Shown in pieces: positions 14,405 to 25,045 of a stretch of 64,000 nucleotides of DNA. A program made the translations under genes and the position numbers. The first letter of the stretch is position 1. Each line of letters begins with the position of its first letter. The DNA lies in NCBI GenBank assembly GCA_016709545.1, contig JADJMO010000013.1:1-64000 (forward strand), given 5' to 3'. The notes below the pieces were generated by a model. That model did no database searches. It worked only from the letters and a program-made list of their open reading frames with translations, and had not been told where the DNA came from. The stretch is from Myxococcales bacterium. GTDB lineage: Bacteria; Myxococcota_A; Polyangia; Polyangiales; JADJMO01.

Positions 14405-14546
14405 GCCCTCGTGCGTTCAGGAACGATGCCAGCCGCACCGCAGCACCTGAATCCGGGTGCTCGAGGTCTGGCGTCGCAAAGCCCGCGTCGTCGATGCGCT
14501 CCCTGCGTCGTGAACGGGCCAGTGAAACCAGGCAGTGAACCGGACG

Positions 14547-14957
14547 TCAGGGCTCGATGCCCATCGCCTCGCAGAGCCGGAAGGTCAGATCGCCCGCGCC
14601 GTCGACGCCGATGCGCATGGAGATGGTGCTGCCCTCTTCCCAGGGCCACCAGAGACCGAAGGCGTAGATGCCTCCCGCGAGCGGCGAGAGGAACAGGCTC
14701 TGGCCGGCGCGCACCCCACCGTGGCGCGTCGCGAGCTCACGAACGGGCGCGGCGGCCTGGCGCAGGGTGCCCTCGTTGAACTCGGAGGGGAGAGAGTTGG
14801 CGACCGCGGCCCGCGCCACGGGCGACATGTCGCTGCGGAACGTGGACGCGAGGCAGTTGAGACGGTTGTCCCAGCTCCAGCCGCGCGTGGGCCAGCTCTT
14901 GCGAACGTTGCCGAGGCTCTGGAGGAACGACTGCAGGGTCACCGTCGTGCCGGTCAT
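14547..14957 (-). CDS. Hypothetical protein
   Basis: 136 aa from the ATG at 14957, ending MGIEP. It contains a Trp/Asn-rich N-terminal segment (SWDNRLNCLASTFRSDMSP) and a Gly/Trp-rich C-terminal segment (LSPLAGGIYAFGLWWPWEEG). No signal peptide, membrane helix or known domain was recognised. It is divergent from the membrane-protein gene at 15018, so the 60 bp between them should hold promoters for both. Confidence 0.6.
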   Translation of the reverse strand: MTGTTVTLQSFLQSLGNVRKSWPTRGWSWDNRLNCLASTFRSDMSPVARAAVANSLPSEFNEGTLRQAAAPVRELATRHGGVRAGQSLFLSPLAGGIYAFGLWWPWEEGSTISMRIGVDGAGDLTFRLCEAMGIEP

Positions 14958-15017
14958 GCCGTCGCGGACTGTAGCCCACTTTGGCCCGCGTGCGCACGCT
15001 TGCGCTAGAAGGCGTCC

Positions 15018-15566
15018 GTGCCCCTCCTCCTTGCCCCAGCCGTGGCCGCCCTTCTCGGGGTCGTTCTGGCGCTCGTGGGCCGCGACGAGCTCCGTCGTAC
15101 ATCGGGGCCGGTGTCGGCGACACGCGGGTTCCTCGTCTGTGGCCTGGTCTCCGTGCTCCTCCTCGCCCCGGCCATCGGGTACTTCGTCGCCTTCCACACC
15201 GACTGGGCCTACGCCTACTTCGTCTCCGGGCGGCGCATCCCCTCGGCCGTGGACCTGATCGAGGTGGTCGCGATCACGGCGATCCCGCCCGCCACGTTCT
15301 CCTGGGCGGCGGTCTCGCTGCGTCGCCACGCGGTGCGGGAGATCGTGCGGGGCGCGGGGGTGCTGGTGGTGCTCCTCGCCGTGGCGGTGGCTCTCATCGG
15401 GCCGCGCATGTCCGTCGTCGGTTCGTACGAGGCCTTCCGCGAGGGATATGACCTCGTGCCGCTTTCTGGCAGCCCCCTCGGGCTCGCCATCGTGTGGGTG
15501 GACGGCTTCCTGACGCTCGGCGTCGTGTGGGCCGCCATGCGCCTCCGCGCGATGGGCCGCGCCTGA
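15018..15566 (+). CDS. Predicted integral membrane protein, about five helices
   Basis: 182 aa from a GTG. Hydrophobic segments occur at roughly residues 3-20, 38-60, 75-98, 112-132 and 158-175, including LLLAPAVAALLGVVLALVG and VLVVLLAVAVALIG. No transporter signature or catalytic motif is visible. It lies 61 bp upstream of gcvT on the same strand and may be co-transcribed, but nothing ties its function to glycine cleavage. Confidence 0.65.
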   Translation: MPLLLAPAVAALLGVVLALVGRDELRRTSGPVSATRGFLVCGLVSVLLLAPAIGYFVAFHTDWAYAYFVSGRRIPSAVDLIEVVAITAIPPATFSWAAVSLRRHAVREIVRGAGVLVVLLAVAVALIGPRMSVVGSYEAFREGYDLVPLSGSPLGLAIVWVDGFLTLGVVWAAMRLRAMGRA

Positions 15567-15627
15567 CCAGCCCGCGCCGCGCGAACGTCCTTCCTTCCGC
15601 GCACGGAACCGGGTAGCCCTGCGGTCC

Positions 15628-16737
<1,110 letters not shown>

Positions 16738-16739
16738 GT

Positions 16740-17117
16740 ATGTCGAACGTCCCGGGAGACCTGCGGTACACCAAGGACCACGAGTGGGCGAAGCGCGACG
16801 GCGGCAAGGTCCGCGTCGGCATCACGGCGCACGCGGTCGAGCAGCTGGGCGACATCACGCTGGTCGAGCTCCCGAAGGTCGGCACCAAGGTGGACCTCGG
16901 CAAGGCGTTCGGCACGGTCGAGAGCGTCAAGACGCTGAGCGACCTGTTCGCGCCCATCGCCGGCACGATCGTCGAGGTCAACGAGCAGCTGGCCAGCAAG
17001 CCCGAGCTCGTGAACGAGGGCCCCTACGAGCAGGGCTGGATGGTCGTCATCGAGCCGACCGACGCCGCCGCCTTCGACGGACTGCTCGACGCCGCCGCCT
17101 ACGGCGCGCTGCTCTGA
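16740..17117 (+). CDS. gcvH: Glycine cleavage system H protein (lipoyl carrier)
   Basis: 125 aa. GcvH carries the aminomethyl group between GcvP, GcvT and the L protein on a lipoyl arm. The lipoylated residue is K64 in ESVKTLSDL. KDHEWAKRDGGKVRVGIT at the N-terminus and NEGPYEQGWMVVIEP near the C-terminus are standard. The AGGAG-containing end of gcvT (CGGAGGAGCTGA) places a Shine-Dalgarno sequence just before its start. The L protein (dihydrolipoyl dehydrogenase) is not in the window. Confidence 0.97.
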   Translation: MSNVPGDLRYTKDHEWAKRDGGKVRVGITAHAVEQLGDITLVELPKVGTKVDLGKAFGTVESVKTLSDLFAPIAGTIVEVNEQLASKPELVNEGPYEQGWMVVIEPTDAAAFDGLLDAAAYGALL

Positions 17118-17204
17118 CAAAGGTTGCCCCCGTGCCTCGGGCGCGGGGAGACATTCGCCATGGGGTCTTGACCCGATCGCACCTCGATCGGCCACCAAGG
17201 CCCC

Positions 17205-18245
17205 ATGAGCTTTCGATCCGTGGTGTGTGCTCCGTGGGTCCTGATGTTCGCGGTGGGGTGCTCGTCCAGCGCTGGTGAAGAAGTACCGGGAGACGAGACA
17301 GGCAGCGGCGACGACACCGGTGCGCCGGTCGACGACAGCGGCACCAGCCCCGACGGTGCGCCGAGCGACGCCGACACGGGCACGACGACCGACGCGCCCC
17401 CCGCCGACACCAAGCCCGTCGATCCACCACCGGTCCCCGGCGCGGTCTACGGCAGCAAGTGCACGGGCTGGGACGCCAACGAGCAGAAGGCGTGGGAAGA
17501 GATCGCGATCGTGCGCGGTAAGCTCGGCATGGGCGCGCTCGACTGCATCGACCCGATCACGAAGGCGGGCCGCGCGCACTCGAACTACATCCAGGCCAAC
17601 GGCGGCGGCCTCACCCACACCGAGGACGCCAGCAAGCCTGGGTACACCGGGGTGCAGTTCTGGGACCGGATGAAGGCCGCCGGCTTCACGGGCCCCGGGT
17701 CGGCGATGTTCGAGGTGGTCCACTCGATCCCCGACGCGCACGGCGCGATCCTCGGCGAGGGCGGGTGGATCAACACCCTCTACCACCGCATCCCGTTCGT
17801 CTCGTACGGGGCCAAGGGCTACGGCTTCGGCGCGAGCACCAAGGCTTCGACGATCGACTTCTCGAGCGGCGGCGCCAAGCCCGCGGCGGGCACGCTCGCC
17901 ACCTGGCCGGTCGACGGCGACACGGCGATCTGGACCACGTTCCGCTGCGCCTCCGAGGTGCCGAACCCGCTGCCCGGCCAGACCTTCGCCGGATACCCGG
18001 TCTCGCTGACGGCGACCGGCGCCCTGGCCATCACCGAGCACACCATCGACGGCGGCACCGGCGCGCTCGAGCACGTCATGCTCATGAAGGGCGCCGACTC
18101 CACCGGCCTCATCCCCGCCGATCAGGTCTACCTCATCCCGAAGGCGCCGTTGAAGGTGTCGACCAAGTACACGGTGAAGATCGCCGGCACGAGCGGCGGC
18201 ACCGCCTTCAGCAAGACCTGGGTGTTCACCACCGGCACGAAGTGA
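17205..18245 (+). CDS. CAP/SCP-domain lipoprotein
   Basis: 346 aa. The signal peptide ends in lipobox MFAVGC (Cys at about residue 19), followed by about 55 residues of Asp/Thr/Gly/Pro linker. The CAP (SCP/PR-1) domain follows: WEEIAIVRGKLGMGALDC, ITKAGRAHSNYIQANGG, GLTHTEDASKPGYTG, then WINTLYHRIPFVS, whose conserved His residues match the CAP cavity. The last 90 residues (PLPGQTFAGYPVSLTATG to TKYTVKIAGTSGG) look like an Ig-like or fibronectin-type strand-rich module. Likely anchored in the outer membrane or secreted; CAP proteins bind lipids or act in the cell envelope. The stop is followed directly by a palindromic repeat. Confidence 0.82.
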   Translation: MSFRSVVCAPWVLMFAVGCSSSAGEEVPGDETGSGDDTGAPVDDSGTSPDGAPSDADTGTTTDAPPADTKPVDPPPVPGAVYGSKCTGWDANEQKAWEEIAIVRGKLGMGALDCIDPITKAGRAHSNYIQANGGGLTHTEDASKPGYTGVQFWDRMKAAGFTGPGSAMFEVVHSIPDAHGAILGEGGWINTLYHRIPFVSYGAKGYGFGASTKASTIDFSSGGAKPAAGTLATWPVDGDTAIWTTFRCASEVPNPLPGQTFAGYPVSLTATGALAITEHTIDGGTGALEHVMLMKGADSTGLIPADQVYLIPKAPLKVSTKYTVKIAGTSGGTAFSKTWVFTTGTK

Positions 18246-18291
18246 AGGCCTGTCGATAAATGCCCCCGGGCTGAAGCCCGGGGCACCGACG
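18245..18291 (-). repeat. Palindromic repeat, left inverted copy, at the 3' end of the intron
   Basis: Contains the hairpin TGCCCCCGGG-CTGAAG-CCCGGGGCA at 18261-18285. Read on the minus strand, the 47 bp from CGTCGGTGCCCCGGG to GACAGGCCTT match the plus-strand sequence at 20314-20360 with a few differences. It overlaps the CAP gene stop and probably also acts as its transcription terminator. The intron 3' end abuts it. Confidence 0.7.
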
Positions 18292-20167
18292 ATCGGCATA
18301 GGGGCCCTCGAGGAAAACCCTCGGGACCCCTGCCACCACCACCGGCGTGCGGGTCCGCACCGGGCGGTTCGATTGGTTGAGGTCACGCGGCGAGTCTGGG
18401 GAGGCCCAGGCCGTCGAAGTAGCTGGTGGGGAAGGCGATGTTGATCAGCATGGCGGGGTTCCTCCACCAGCGGTGGCCGTTCGCGGCGACTCTGGCGGCC
18501 GCATGCTCGGGCAGTCCCCGGGCGCAGTTCGCGATAGATCGTCGTTCCTCGGCGCCAGTGCTTGAGGTGAAGCGCTCTAGCCGATGCCGAATCCATTCGT
18601 CGAGCGCGCGGAAGACCCCGGTGTATCGGCGAGGCGGAAGTAGTTCTTCCACCCGACGAGGTAGGACCGGAGGTCCTGCACGACCCTCGTGATGCTCTGG
18701 CTTCGACTTCGGCGCGTGACCTCACGCACGCGGATCTTGATCATTTCCAGGGCCGTTGGTGCGACGCGGTGCTTCGCCACTCGCCCCTTGGCTGCCCATA
18801 GGGAGTAGCCGAGGAGCTTGCGGTTCCACACCTTGTCGACGGCGCTCTTCGACTCGTTCACTCGGAGCCTGAGGCTTGCAAAGAGCTGCCGAAGCAGCTC
18901 CATCACGCGCTCGCCCGCCCGCTTGGACCGCACGTAGACGTTGCAGTCGTCGGCGTAGCGCACGAAGGCGCGACCGCGTTTCTCCAGTTCCTTGTCGACC
19001 TCGTCGAGGGCACGTTCGCGAGGAGCGGCGAGAGGTCCGCCCTGGGGCGTTCCCTCATGACGCTCGATCGCGATCCCATCCGCGAGCATCCCCGCTTCCA
19101 GGTAGCGGCGGATCAGCCCGAGCAGCCGCTTGTCCACGATGCGCTTGGCCAGCCTACCCATCAACACGTCGTGGTTCACGCGGTCGAAGAATTTCTCCAG
19201 ATCCACGTCCACCACGGTGCGCCGGCCGTCGTTCACGTATCGCTGCGCTTGCACGACGGCGTCGTGGGCGCTGCGCCGTGGCCGAAAGCCGTAGCTGTAT
19301 TGCGAGAAGGTCGGGTCGAATCGCGGACCCAGCACCTGCAGGATGGCTTGTTGGATGAACCGATCGACGACGGTCGGGATGCCGAGCTCTCGTACCCCAC
19401 CGCCGCGTTTCGGGATCGCGTGCCGTCGCACCATGGACGGCTGGTACGTGCCCGCAAGCAGTTGCTCACGCAGCGCGGGCCGGTGCGTCTTGAGGTGCTC
19501 TGGCAGCTCGTCCACCGTCATCCCGTCGATGCCGGCGCTGCCCTTGTTCTTCCTCACCCGCTTCAGCGCGGCCTGGAGGTTTGCGCGTTCGCACACGCGT
19601 TCCATCAGGTCGCTCGTTCCCGAGCGCTCGTCGCCGTGCGTCGCCATCGGCGTTTCCACGCTCCGGGGGGCCGTCGGGGTTTCGCCCCTGCCTCCCTCCG
19701 GTAGCTCGAGTTGCCTCGACATCTGTGGCCCTTTGCTCTTGAGACGCACGATCGTTTCGCTCTCCCATCGTTCAGCCCTTCGCGCCGTCAGAGGCTTCCG
19801 AGGTTCGGGGGGTCCCTGCTCGGCTCCGCGTCCGCTACTACGGCCTCGGCTGACTTCTCGCTCCGCTTCACTGCGTCGCCCTTTCGGGCGTGAGGCGAGA
19901 TCTCCCCAGGTAAGAACACGGCCCTTCGCCGCGCGACCGCCCGATCTACGACGCCTGAGCCTCGACCATTCGGGGCTTCGCGATCGTGTGCTCGCTCGTC
20001 CTGCTCGTCGTCGCCTCGTATCGGGTTCTTGTTCATCGGCCCGCGGGTTCGCTCTCGCTTCCTCCCCACGGTCGGTCACCCTTCCGCAGTTGCGATTCGC
20101 TTCGATCGGGATGGTCTCCTCTCGGCGGGACTTGCACCCGCAAAGGTCGTGCCCATGATGGGCGCAC
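18292..20167 (-). mobile_element. Group II intron with internal reverse transcriptase
   Basis: 5' end at about 20167 on the minus strand: GTGCGCCCATCATGGGC followed by TGCGGGTGCAAGTCCCGCC, the conserved start of bacterial group II introns (an alternative GTGTG lies 6 bp earlier). Domain V is at about 18371-18325, with GAACCGCCCGGTGCGG and GACCCGCACGCCGG. Domain VI follows, and the 3' end lies in CTATGCCGAT at about 18292. The 5' exon, just upstream of the intron, contains a GC-rich hairpin (GCCCGGGG-TGAAAGG-CCCTGGGC), as expected for introns that insert behind terminator hairpins. Length is about 1.88 kb. The RNA parts look intact; the encoded protein does not. Confidence 0.85.
18383..19722 (-). 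pseudogene. ltrA: Group II intron reverse transcriptase/maturase, frame broken several times
   Basis: ATG at 19722 (MSRQLELPEGG). Recognisable RT blocks: GSAGIDGMTVDELPEHL, VRELGIPTVVDRFIQQAI, SYGFRPRRSAHDAV, VVDVDLEKFFDRVNHD, EGTPQGGP, FVRYADDCNVYV (YADD catalytic Asp pair), then the maturase segment SYLVGWKNYFRLADTP. After EGTPQGGPL the expected SPLLANVL is read as AAPRERA, which needs two compensating indels totalling minus 3 bases near 19015-19040. Near 18628 the frame shifts to GVFRALDEWIRHRL. The segment LKHWRRGTTIYREL near 18560 is in a third frame, and the ending RGLPEHAAARVAANGHRWWRN-PRLAA is back in the second, stopping at 18383. Five or more lesions in 1.3 kb point to decay. Confidence 0.75.
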
Positions 20168-20313
20168 ACACACCGCAAGCCCAGGGCCTTTCACCCCGGG
20201 CTTCACGTCCCGAATCACTGGCTGGACGTCGCGCTGCAACGGACCGCAGAAGGGGAGTTCTGCCAGTCCAGCGTGACGTCGAGCCCGGGGTCGATGCCCC
20301 GAGCTTCAGCGGC

Positions 20314-20360
20314 CGTCGGTGCCCCGGGCTTTCAGCCCGGGGCATTCTTCGACACGCCTT
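20314..20360 (+). repeat. Palindromic repeat, right inverted copy
   Basis: Hairpin TGCCCCGGGCT-TTCAGCCCGGGGCA at 20320-20344 with flanks CGTCGGTG and TTCTTCGACACGCCTT. It is the inverted counterpart of 18245-18291, so the intron and about 150 bp of its 5' exon lie between two facing copies. Sequence at 20185-20310 holds further partial copies (AGCCCGGGGTCGATGCCCC). It lies just downstream of the minus-strand hydrolase stop and could terminate it. Confidence 0.65.
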
Positions 20361-20386
20361 GAGAGCCTCGGCCATTCTGCGCGCGT

Positions 20387-21040
20387 TCAACGGAGGAGGG
20401 CGTCGAGCTCGGCGAGGATGCGGGGGATCGACGAGAGCAGCTGGTGGTCGTCGTCGACCTCCACCAGCCGCGCGTGCGGCGTGCGCGCGGCGAAGATCCG
20501 CGAGAGCTCGGGGTCGACCGTCGCGTCGCGCTGACCGTGGATCACGGTGACGGGCTGCGCGATCACCGGGAAGTCGGTGTCGACGGCCGCGCAGTCCTCG
20601 ATGAAGCCGAAGTCGACGGCGAGCGGGGGACCACCGGTGTGGTCGTCGTACGAATAGACGTCCTCCCGCTGCCAGCGCGCCCACTCCGTCTCGCCGAGGC
20701 GACCGCGCCAGCGCTCGGCGACGCGGAACGCAGGGGCGAGGAGGAGCACGCGGGCGAGGCGACGATCACGCTGGGCGGCGTGCGCCATGGTCAGCCCACC
20801 GAGCGACGAGCCCACGCCGAGCACCGGTCCGTCGGGGAGGGCCGCGAGGGTGGTCGCGATCATCGCCGAGAGGCGCAGCCGATCGCGGTCGGGGACGCGC
20901 AGGTCGAGCAGCGTGCAGCCCACGCCGCGCGCCTCGCAGTGGGCCTTCACCGCGCGCCCCTTGCTCGACAGCGGACCGCTCGCGAAACCGTGGGCGTAGA
21001 GGACGTGGATGGGGAGAGATTTCGGTGCCCGCCAAATCAG
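20387..21040 (-). CDS. YqiA/YcfP-like alpha/beta hydrolase (esterase), start uncertain
   Basis: About 200 aa. It begins with VLYAHGFASGPLSSKGR, the oxyanion/HG motif region of small YqiA-type esterases. The nucleophile elbow is GVGSSLGGLT, the acid is in VIHGQRDATVD and the catalytic His in VDDDHQLLSS, so the triad is complete. No ATG or GTG lies in frame before the HG motif. A CTG at 21040 is the farthest plausible start, and an indel near 21015 linking it to the TTG at 21035 (other frame) is an alternative. It is divergent from the tRNA gene at 21084. Confidence 0.72.
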   Translation of the reverse strand: MIWRAPKSLPIHVLYAHGFASGPLSSKGRAVKAHCEARGVGCTLLDLRVPDRDRLRLSAMIATTLAALPDGPVLGVGSSLGGLTMAHAAQRDRRLARVLLLAPAFRVAERWRGRLGETEWARWQREDVYSYDDHTGGPPLAVDFGFIEDCAAVDTDFPVIAQPVTVIHGQRDATVDPELSRIFAARTPHARLVEVDDDHQLLSSIPRILAELDALLR

Positions 21041-21083
21041 GTTGACTCGGGCAGAGCAGACGCTAAGGTTCGCGTCCTCGCAA

Positions 21084-22529
<1,446 letters not shown>

Positions 22530-22530
<1 letters not shown>

Positions 22531-22709
22531 CAGTGCACCTCATGGCTGGGTTCGGTCTTGGGGTTGTCTTGGGCCATCGGTCCTCTTGGAAGCCACGTAG
22601 AGAGGCGAGTGCGGGCCACGGCGCCGCGTAGGTGGGGGAAGCGAGCAAGCAGCGCGTCGAGGCGCGCGAGGGCGGCGCGCACCTCTGCGAGGTCGACGGG
22701 GCGGGTCAT
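22530..22709 (-). CDS. 59-aa small protein between the two recombinases
   Basis: Begins MTRPVDLAEVRAALARLDAL and ends EPSHEVH. Start ATG at 22709 overlaps the stop of the serine recombinase (ATGA), and its own stop overlaps the integrase start (TGATG). The tight coupling on both sides argues it is translated. Composition: an amphipathic Leu/Ala/Arg helix followed by a polar tail. A directionality factor (excisionase) would fit its size and position, but no winged-helix or MerR-like motif is visible, so this is only a suggestion. Confidence 0.6.
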
Positions 22710-23398
22710 GCCGCGACCCCGATGCGCTGCACTTGGGTCACGCCGAACGGGGTCCCCTTGCGGCTGACGAGCCCCTTGGAGGCGAGCGCGGCGACGGTCG
22801 CACGGACCGACAGGCCGGCGGCCCGGAGGTCGCGGACCACGGCGATGACGCCCTGTTCGGCCTCGTCGGCCTCGAGAGACACGCCGTCCGCGGCCAGGCG
22901 GAAGCCGTAGGGGACGGTGCCCACGCGCTCGCCCTTCGCCTTCTTCGCGGCGAGGGCCGCGCGGGTGCGGGACCGGATGAGGGCGCGCTCGTACTGCGCG
23001 GCGCCGTCGAGGATGGTCCGCATGAAGGCGTCTGCGTCGGTGCCACCGTTGGCCGTGCCGTCCGCCGACACGACCCGAGCGCCCGCACCGGCGGCCGCGC
23101 GCTCGATGGTCGCGGCGACCACAACGTCACGGGCCAGGCGGTCCCGCTTGGCAACCATGAGCAGGCCAGCGCTGTTCGCCCGGAGGCTCGCCAGGGCGGC
23201 CACGAGGGCCGGACGCGCGTCGAGGCCAGCGGCGCCGCTGATGCCCTGGTCCACGTGCCCGGCGACCACCGAGACACCCTCGCGGGCGGCCCACGACTCG
23301 ATCGCCGCCCGCTGTGCCTCGGGGCCGAGGTGCTGCTCGTCGGTCGAGACCCGCAGGTAGGCCACCGCGGTCTTGGGGTCGTGGGTGCGTCGGGCCAT
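22706..23398 (-). CDS. Serine recombinase (resolvase/invertase family)
   Basis: 230 aa. The catalytic N-terminal domain carries the nucleophile Ser in AVAYLRVSTDEQ (about residue 18) and conserved Arg residues in VAKRDRLARD (about 85). ILDGAAQYERALIRSRTRAALAAKKAKGERVGTVPYGF is the long E helix and linker of the family. The C-terminal 60 residues form a small helical DNA-binding part (LSVRATVAALASKGLVSRKGTPFG). It is too short to be a large serine integrase. It may invert or resolve DNA within the element. Upstream lie four RGTGTCACnCC repeats that could be its sites or those of a regulator. Confidence 0.87.
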   Translation of the reverse strand: MARRTHDPKTAVAYLRVSTDEQHLGPEAQRAAIESWAAREGVSVVAGHVDQGISGAAGLDARPALVAALASLRANSAGLLMVAKRDRLARDVVVAATIERAAAGAGARVVSADGTANGGTDADAFMRTILDGAAQYERALIRSRTRAALAAKKAKGERVGTVPYGFRLAADGVSLEADEAEQGVIAVVRDLRAAGLSVRATVAALASKGLVSRKGTPFGVTQVQRIGVAA

Positions 23399-23427
23399 GT
23401 CGAGGGGACTGCACTTCGTGTGCCGTC

Positions 23428-23598
23428 GGTGTCACCCCTCAAACCAGGTGCATAGCGTGTCTAACTATGACTTTGGTGTCACACCGTTGGTGCGGACGCG
23501 GCTCGATTCACGACCCAACAAATCGAAACCACACAGGATCCCAACGGTCGGACTCCAGTGTCACACCATCGCAAGCGTTGCGACCCTAGTGTCACTCC
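23428..23598 (+). promoter_or_regulatory. Four direct repeats RGTGTCACnCC upstream of the recombinase operon
   Basis: Copies at 23428-23438, 23475-23485, 23557-23567 and 23588-23598, all in the same orientation, in the noncoding gap between the Fis-like HTH gene and the serine recombinase. The last copy overlaps the 3' end of the HTH gene. The gap is richer in A/T than its surroundings. Likely operator or accessory recombination sites; the binding protein is unknown. Confidence 0.5.
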
Positions 23599-23849
23599 TC
23601 GTCAGCGCGGTGCCTGCCGGTGGGGGCGAGCTTCACCCCCGCGAGCAGCCCATCCTTCTCTTCGGCGAGCCACCGGAAGAGCTGTCGACGGCTGATCTCG
23701 AGGGCTTCGGAGGCCGGCCCTACGTGGCCGTCGGACTCGCGCAGGGCGCGCTTCACCTTGGCGGCCCACTTGTCGGGGTCCACGACCCGCAAGGCGCCAA
23801 GCATGCTCAGACGGCGGGGGTTCTTCGGGGCGGGGGCCACTTGCGGCAC
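23592..23849 (-). CDS. Small Fis-type helix-turn-helix protein
   Basis: 85 aa. Residues about 45-65 (VGPASEALEISRRQLFRWLAEE) form a Fis/HTH_8-like helix-turn-helix, preceded by a basic segment (WAAKVKRALRESDG). This architecture is common in small phage and island regulators. It is the gene directly upstream of the recombinase operon and ends within the RGTGTCACnCC repeat array, so it is a candidate regulator of int and the recombinase. That link is inferred from position. Confidence 0.65.
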   Translation of the reverse strand: MPQVAPAPKNPRRLSMLGALRVVDPDKWAAKVKRALRESDGHVGPASEALEISRRQLFRWLAEEKDGLLAGVKLAPTGRHRADEE

Positions 23850-23881
23850 GGGTTGTCTCCTCGCCCGTGCGGGGAAGCAAC

Positions 23882-24445
23882 CTATGGGCCGGGCGGGACA
23901 AGGGCGTGCTCGATGGTCTCTGCATCCCCCGAGATCCAGGCGTCGGCCAAAGCCTGGCCCCGCGGCGTCAGGCGGACCGCGTAGACGAACTGGGGCGCGG
24001 TGTAGCTGCCGATGGTCTCGGAGCGGAACGTGGCAAGGCCGGCTGAGACCAAGCGAGCGAAACGCAGTACGCCGTCGCCGCTAACAACGAGCGACGACGC
24101 CGATTCGTGGCGAAGGAACAGCAGTAGATCCACAGACTCTCGGTCGAACGCGCTGCTGAGAGAGACGAGCAGACTCTTCCACGCGCGGACAGCGGTGCGC
24201 GGGATGGTGCCTCGATGGTAGAGACCGTGACAGGTTGGGCACAACGCCACGAGGTTTGCTGGATCGTTAGAGCCTCCCTCGGAGACCTCGACAATGTGGT
24301 GGAGGTCGATGGCCAGGATCGTTCGGCACGTCGGTACGGCGCATCGGTAGCCCGCCTCTATCAGCACCCTCAGTTCTACGTCGCGACGAGGCTTGGTTCG
24401 CTTTGAGGCCGCAACCGGCTCGCTTGACCTCGGCTGCCTACGCAT
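23882..24445 (-). CDS. HNH endonuclease
   Basis: 187 aa. The HNH core lies at about residues 28-77: YRCAVPTCRTIL, then LHHIVEVSEGGSNDPANLVALCPTCHGLYH. The Cys pairs form the zinc knuckle, and the His-His, Asn and last His are the metal/catalytic residues. The C-terminal half has no recognised domain. Its start overlaps the stop of the upstream 102-aa gene by 8 bp. HNH enzymes near terminase genes assist packaging in many phages; here the small-terminase-like gene is 3 kb away, so the role is open. Confidence 0.85.
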   Translation of the reverse strand: MRRQPRSSEPVAASKRTKPRRDVELRVLIEAGYRCAVPTCRTILAIDLHHIVEVSEGGSNDPANLVALCPTCHGLYHRGTIPRTAVRAWKSLLVSLSSAFDRESVDLLLFLRHESASSLVVSGDGVLRFARLVSAGLATFRSETIGSYTAPQFVYAVRLTPRGQALADAWISGDAETIEHALVPPGP

Positions 24446-24746
24446 CCCCTTGGCCCGCTCGCTTCAGCACGCCGCGAATACGGTCAGCCTCGTTGGCAGC
24501 CCCGTCGTGCTCGGCCATCTCGGCAGCGGATGCGATGGCCAGGGCCGCGTCGCCGCGTCGCCCCTCTCTCGCGGCCACGACTGCGTCGATGGTGAGCTTC
24601 GTGGCTAGGCTAATCGCTCCGCCCGCCTTGGCTTGCTTCAGCTCCACCCTCCACGCGGCCAAGAGGTCCAGGGGCATCTCGCCGGCCTCCGACTGCTCGG
24701 CCACCATGCGCTCCAACTCGGCAACGTAGTCTGTCTTCGCCCCCAT
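24438..24746 (-). CDS. Hypothetical helical protein
   Basis: 102 aa, beginning MGAKTDYVAELERMVAEQ. Predicted almost wholly helical with regular Ala/Leu/Glu spacing (LLAAWRVELKQAKAGG, AALAIASAAEMAEHDG). No domain was recognised. It ends by overlapping the HNH endonuclease start and is probably co-translated with it. Confidence 0.6.
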   Translation of the reverse strand: MGAKTDYVAELERMVAEQSEAGEMPLDLLAAWRVELKQAKAGGAISLATKLTIDAVVAAREGRRGDAALAIASAAEMAEHDGAANEADRIRGVLKRAGQGDA

Positions 24747-25045
24747 CCCTCAGCCGTCGCAAGTCCAGCGGGGCCGGTCAAGTGATCACGAACCGAACGG
24801 TCTGTGTAGAGACGGCCCATGAGGCACCTCGGCGGTCGCGCTGAGTTCGCTACTTCGTCGTCGGGGCGAGGGCGGTCGGCAGCGCTTCCCAGCCCGACCG
24901 GGGCACACGGAGGGCGCCGAAGAGGATGCCTACCGCCGCGAATCGATCGCGCATGGTCGGCAGGGTAGAGGCGACCGGCAGCGAGTGCGAGCTCGGCGCA
25001 AGCGGCAACCCGACGCGCTGTCGGGCGCCGCGGTACCATCGGACC
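24747..25045. other. Divergent intergenic region
   Basis: 299 bp between the minus-strand helical-protein gene and the plus-strand lipoprotein gene, so it should hold promoters in both directions. A possible 34-codon minus-strand frame at 24850-24954 (MRDRFAAVGILFGALRV) has no support beyond being open. No repeat or terminator was seen. Confidence 0.4.

Noticed and set aside
23428..23598. CRISPR array
   Set aside because: The repeats are only 11 bp, with spacing of 31-82 bp and no cas genes nearby. The same holds for the 20-bp repeats at 28657-28858.
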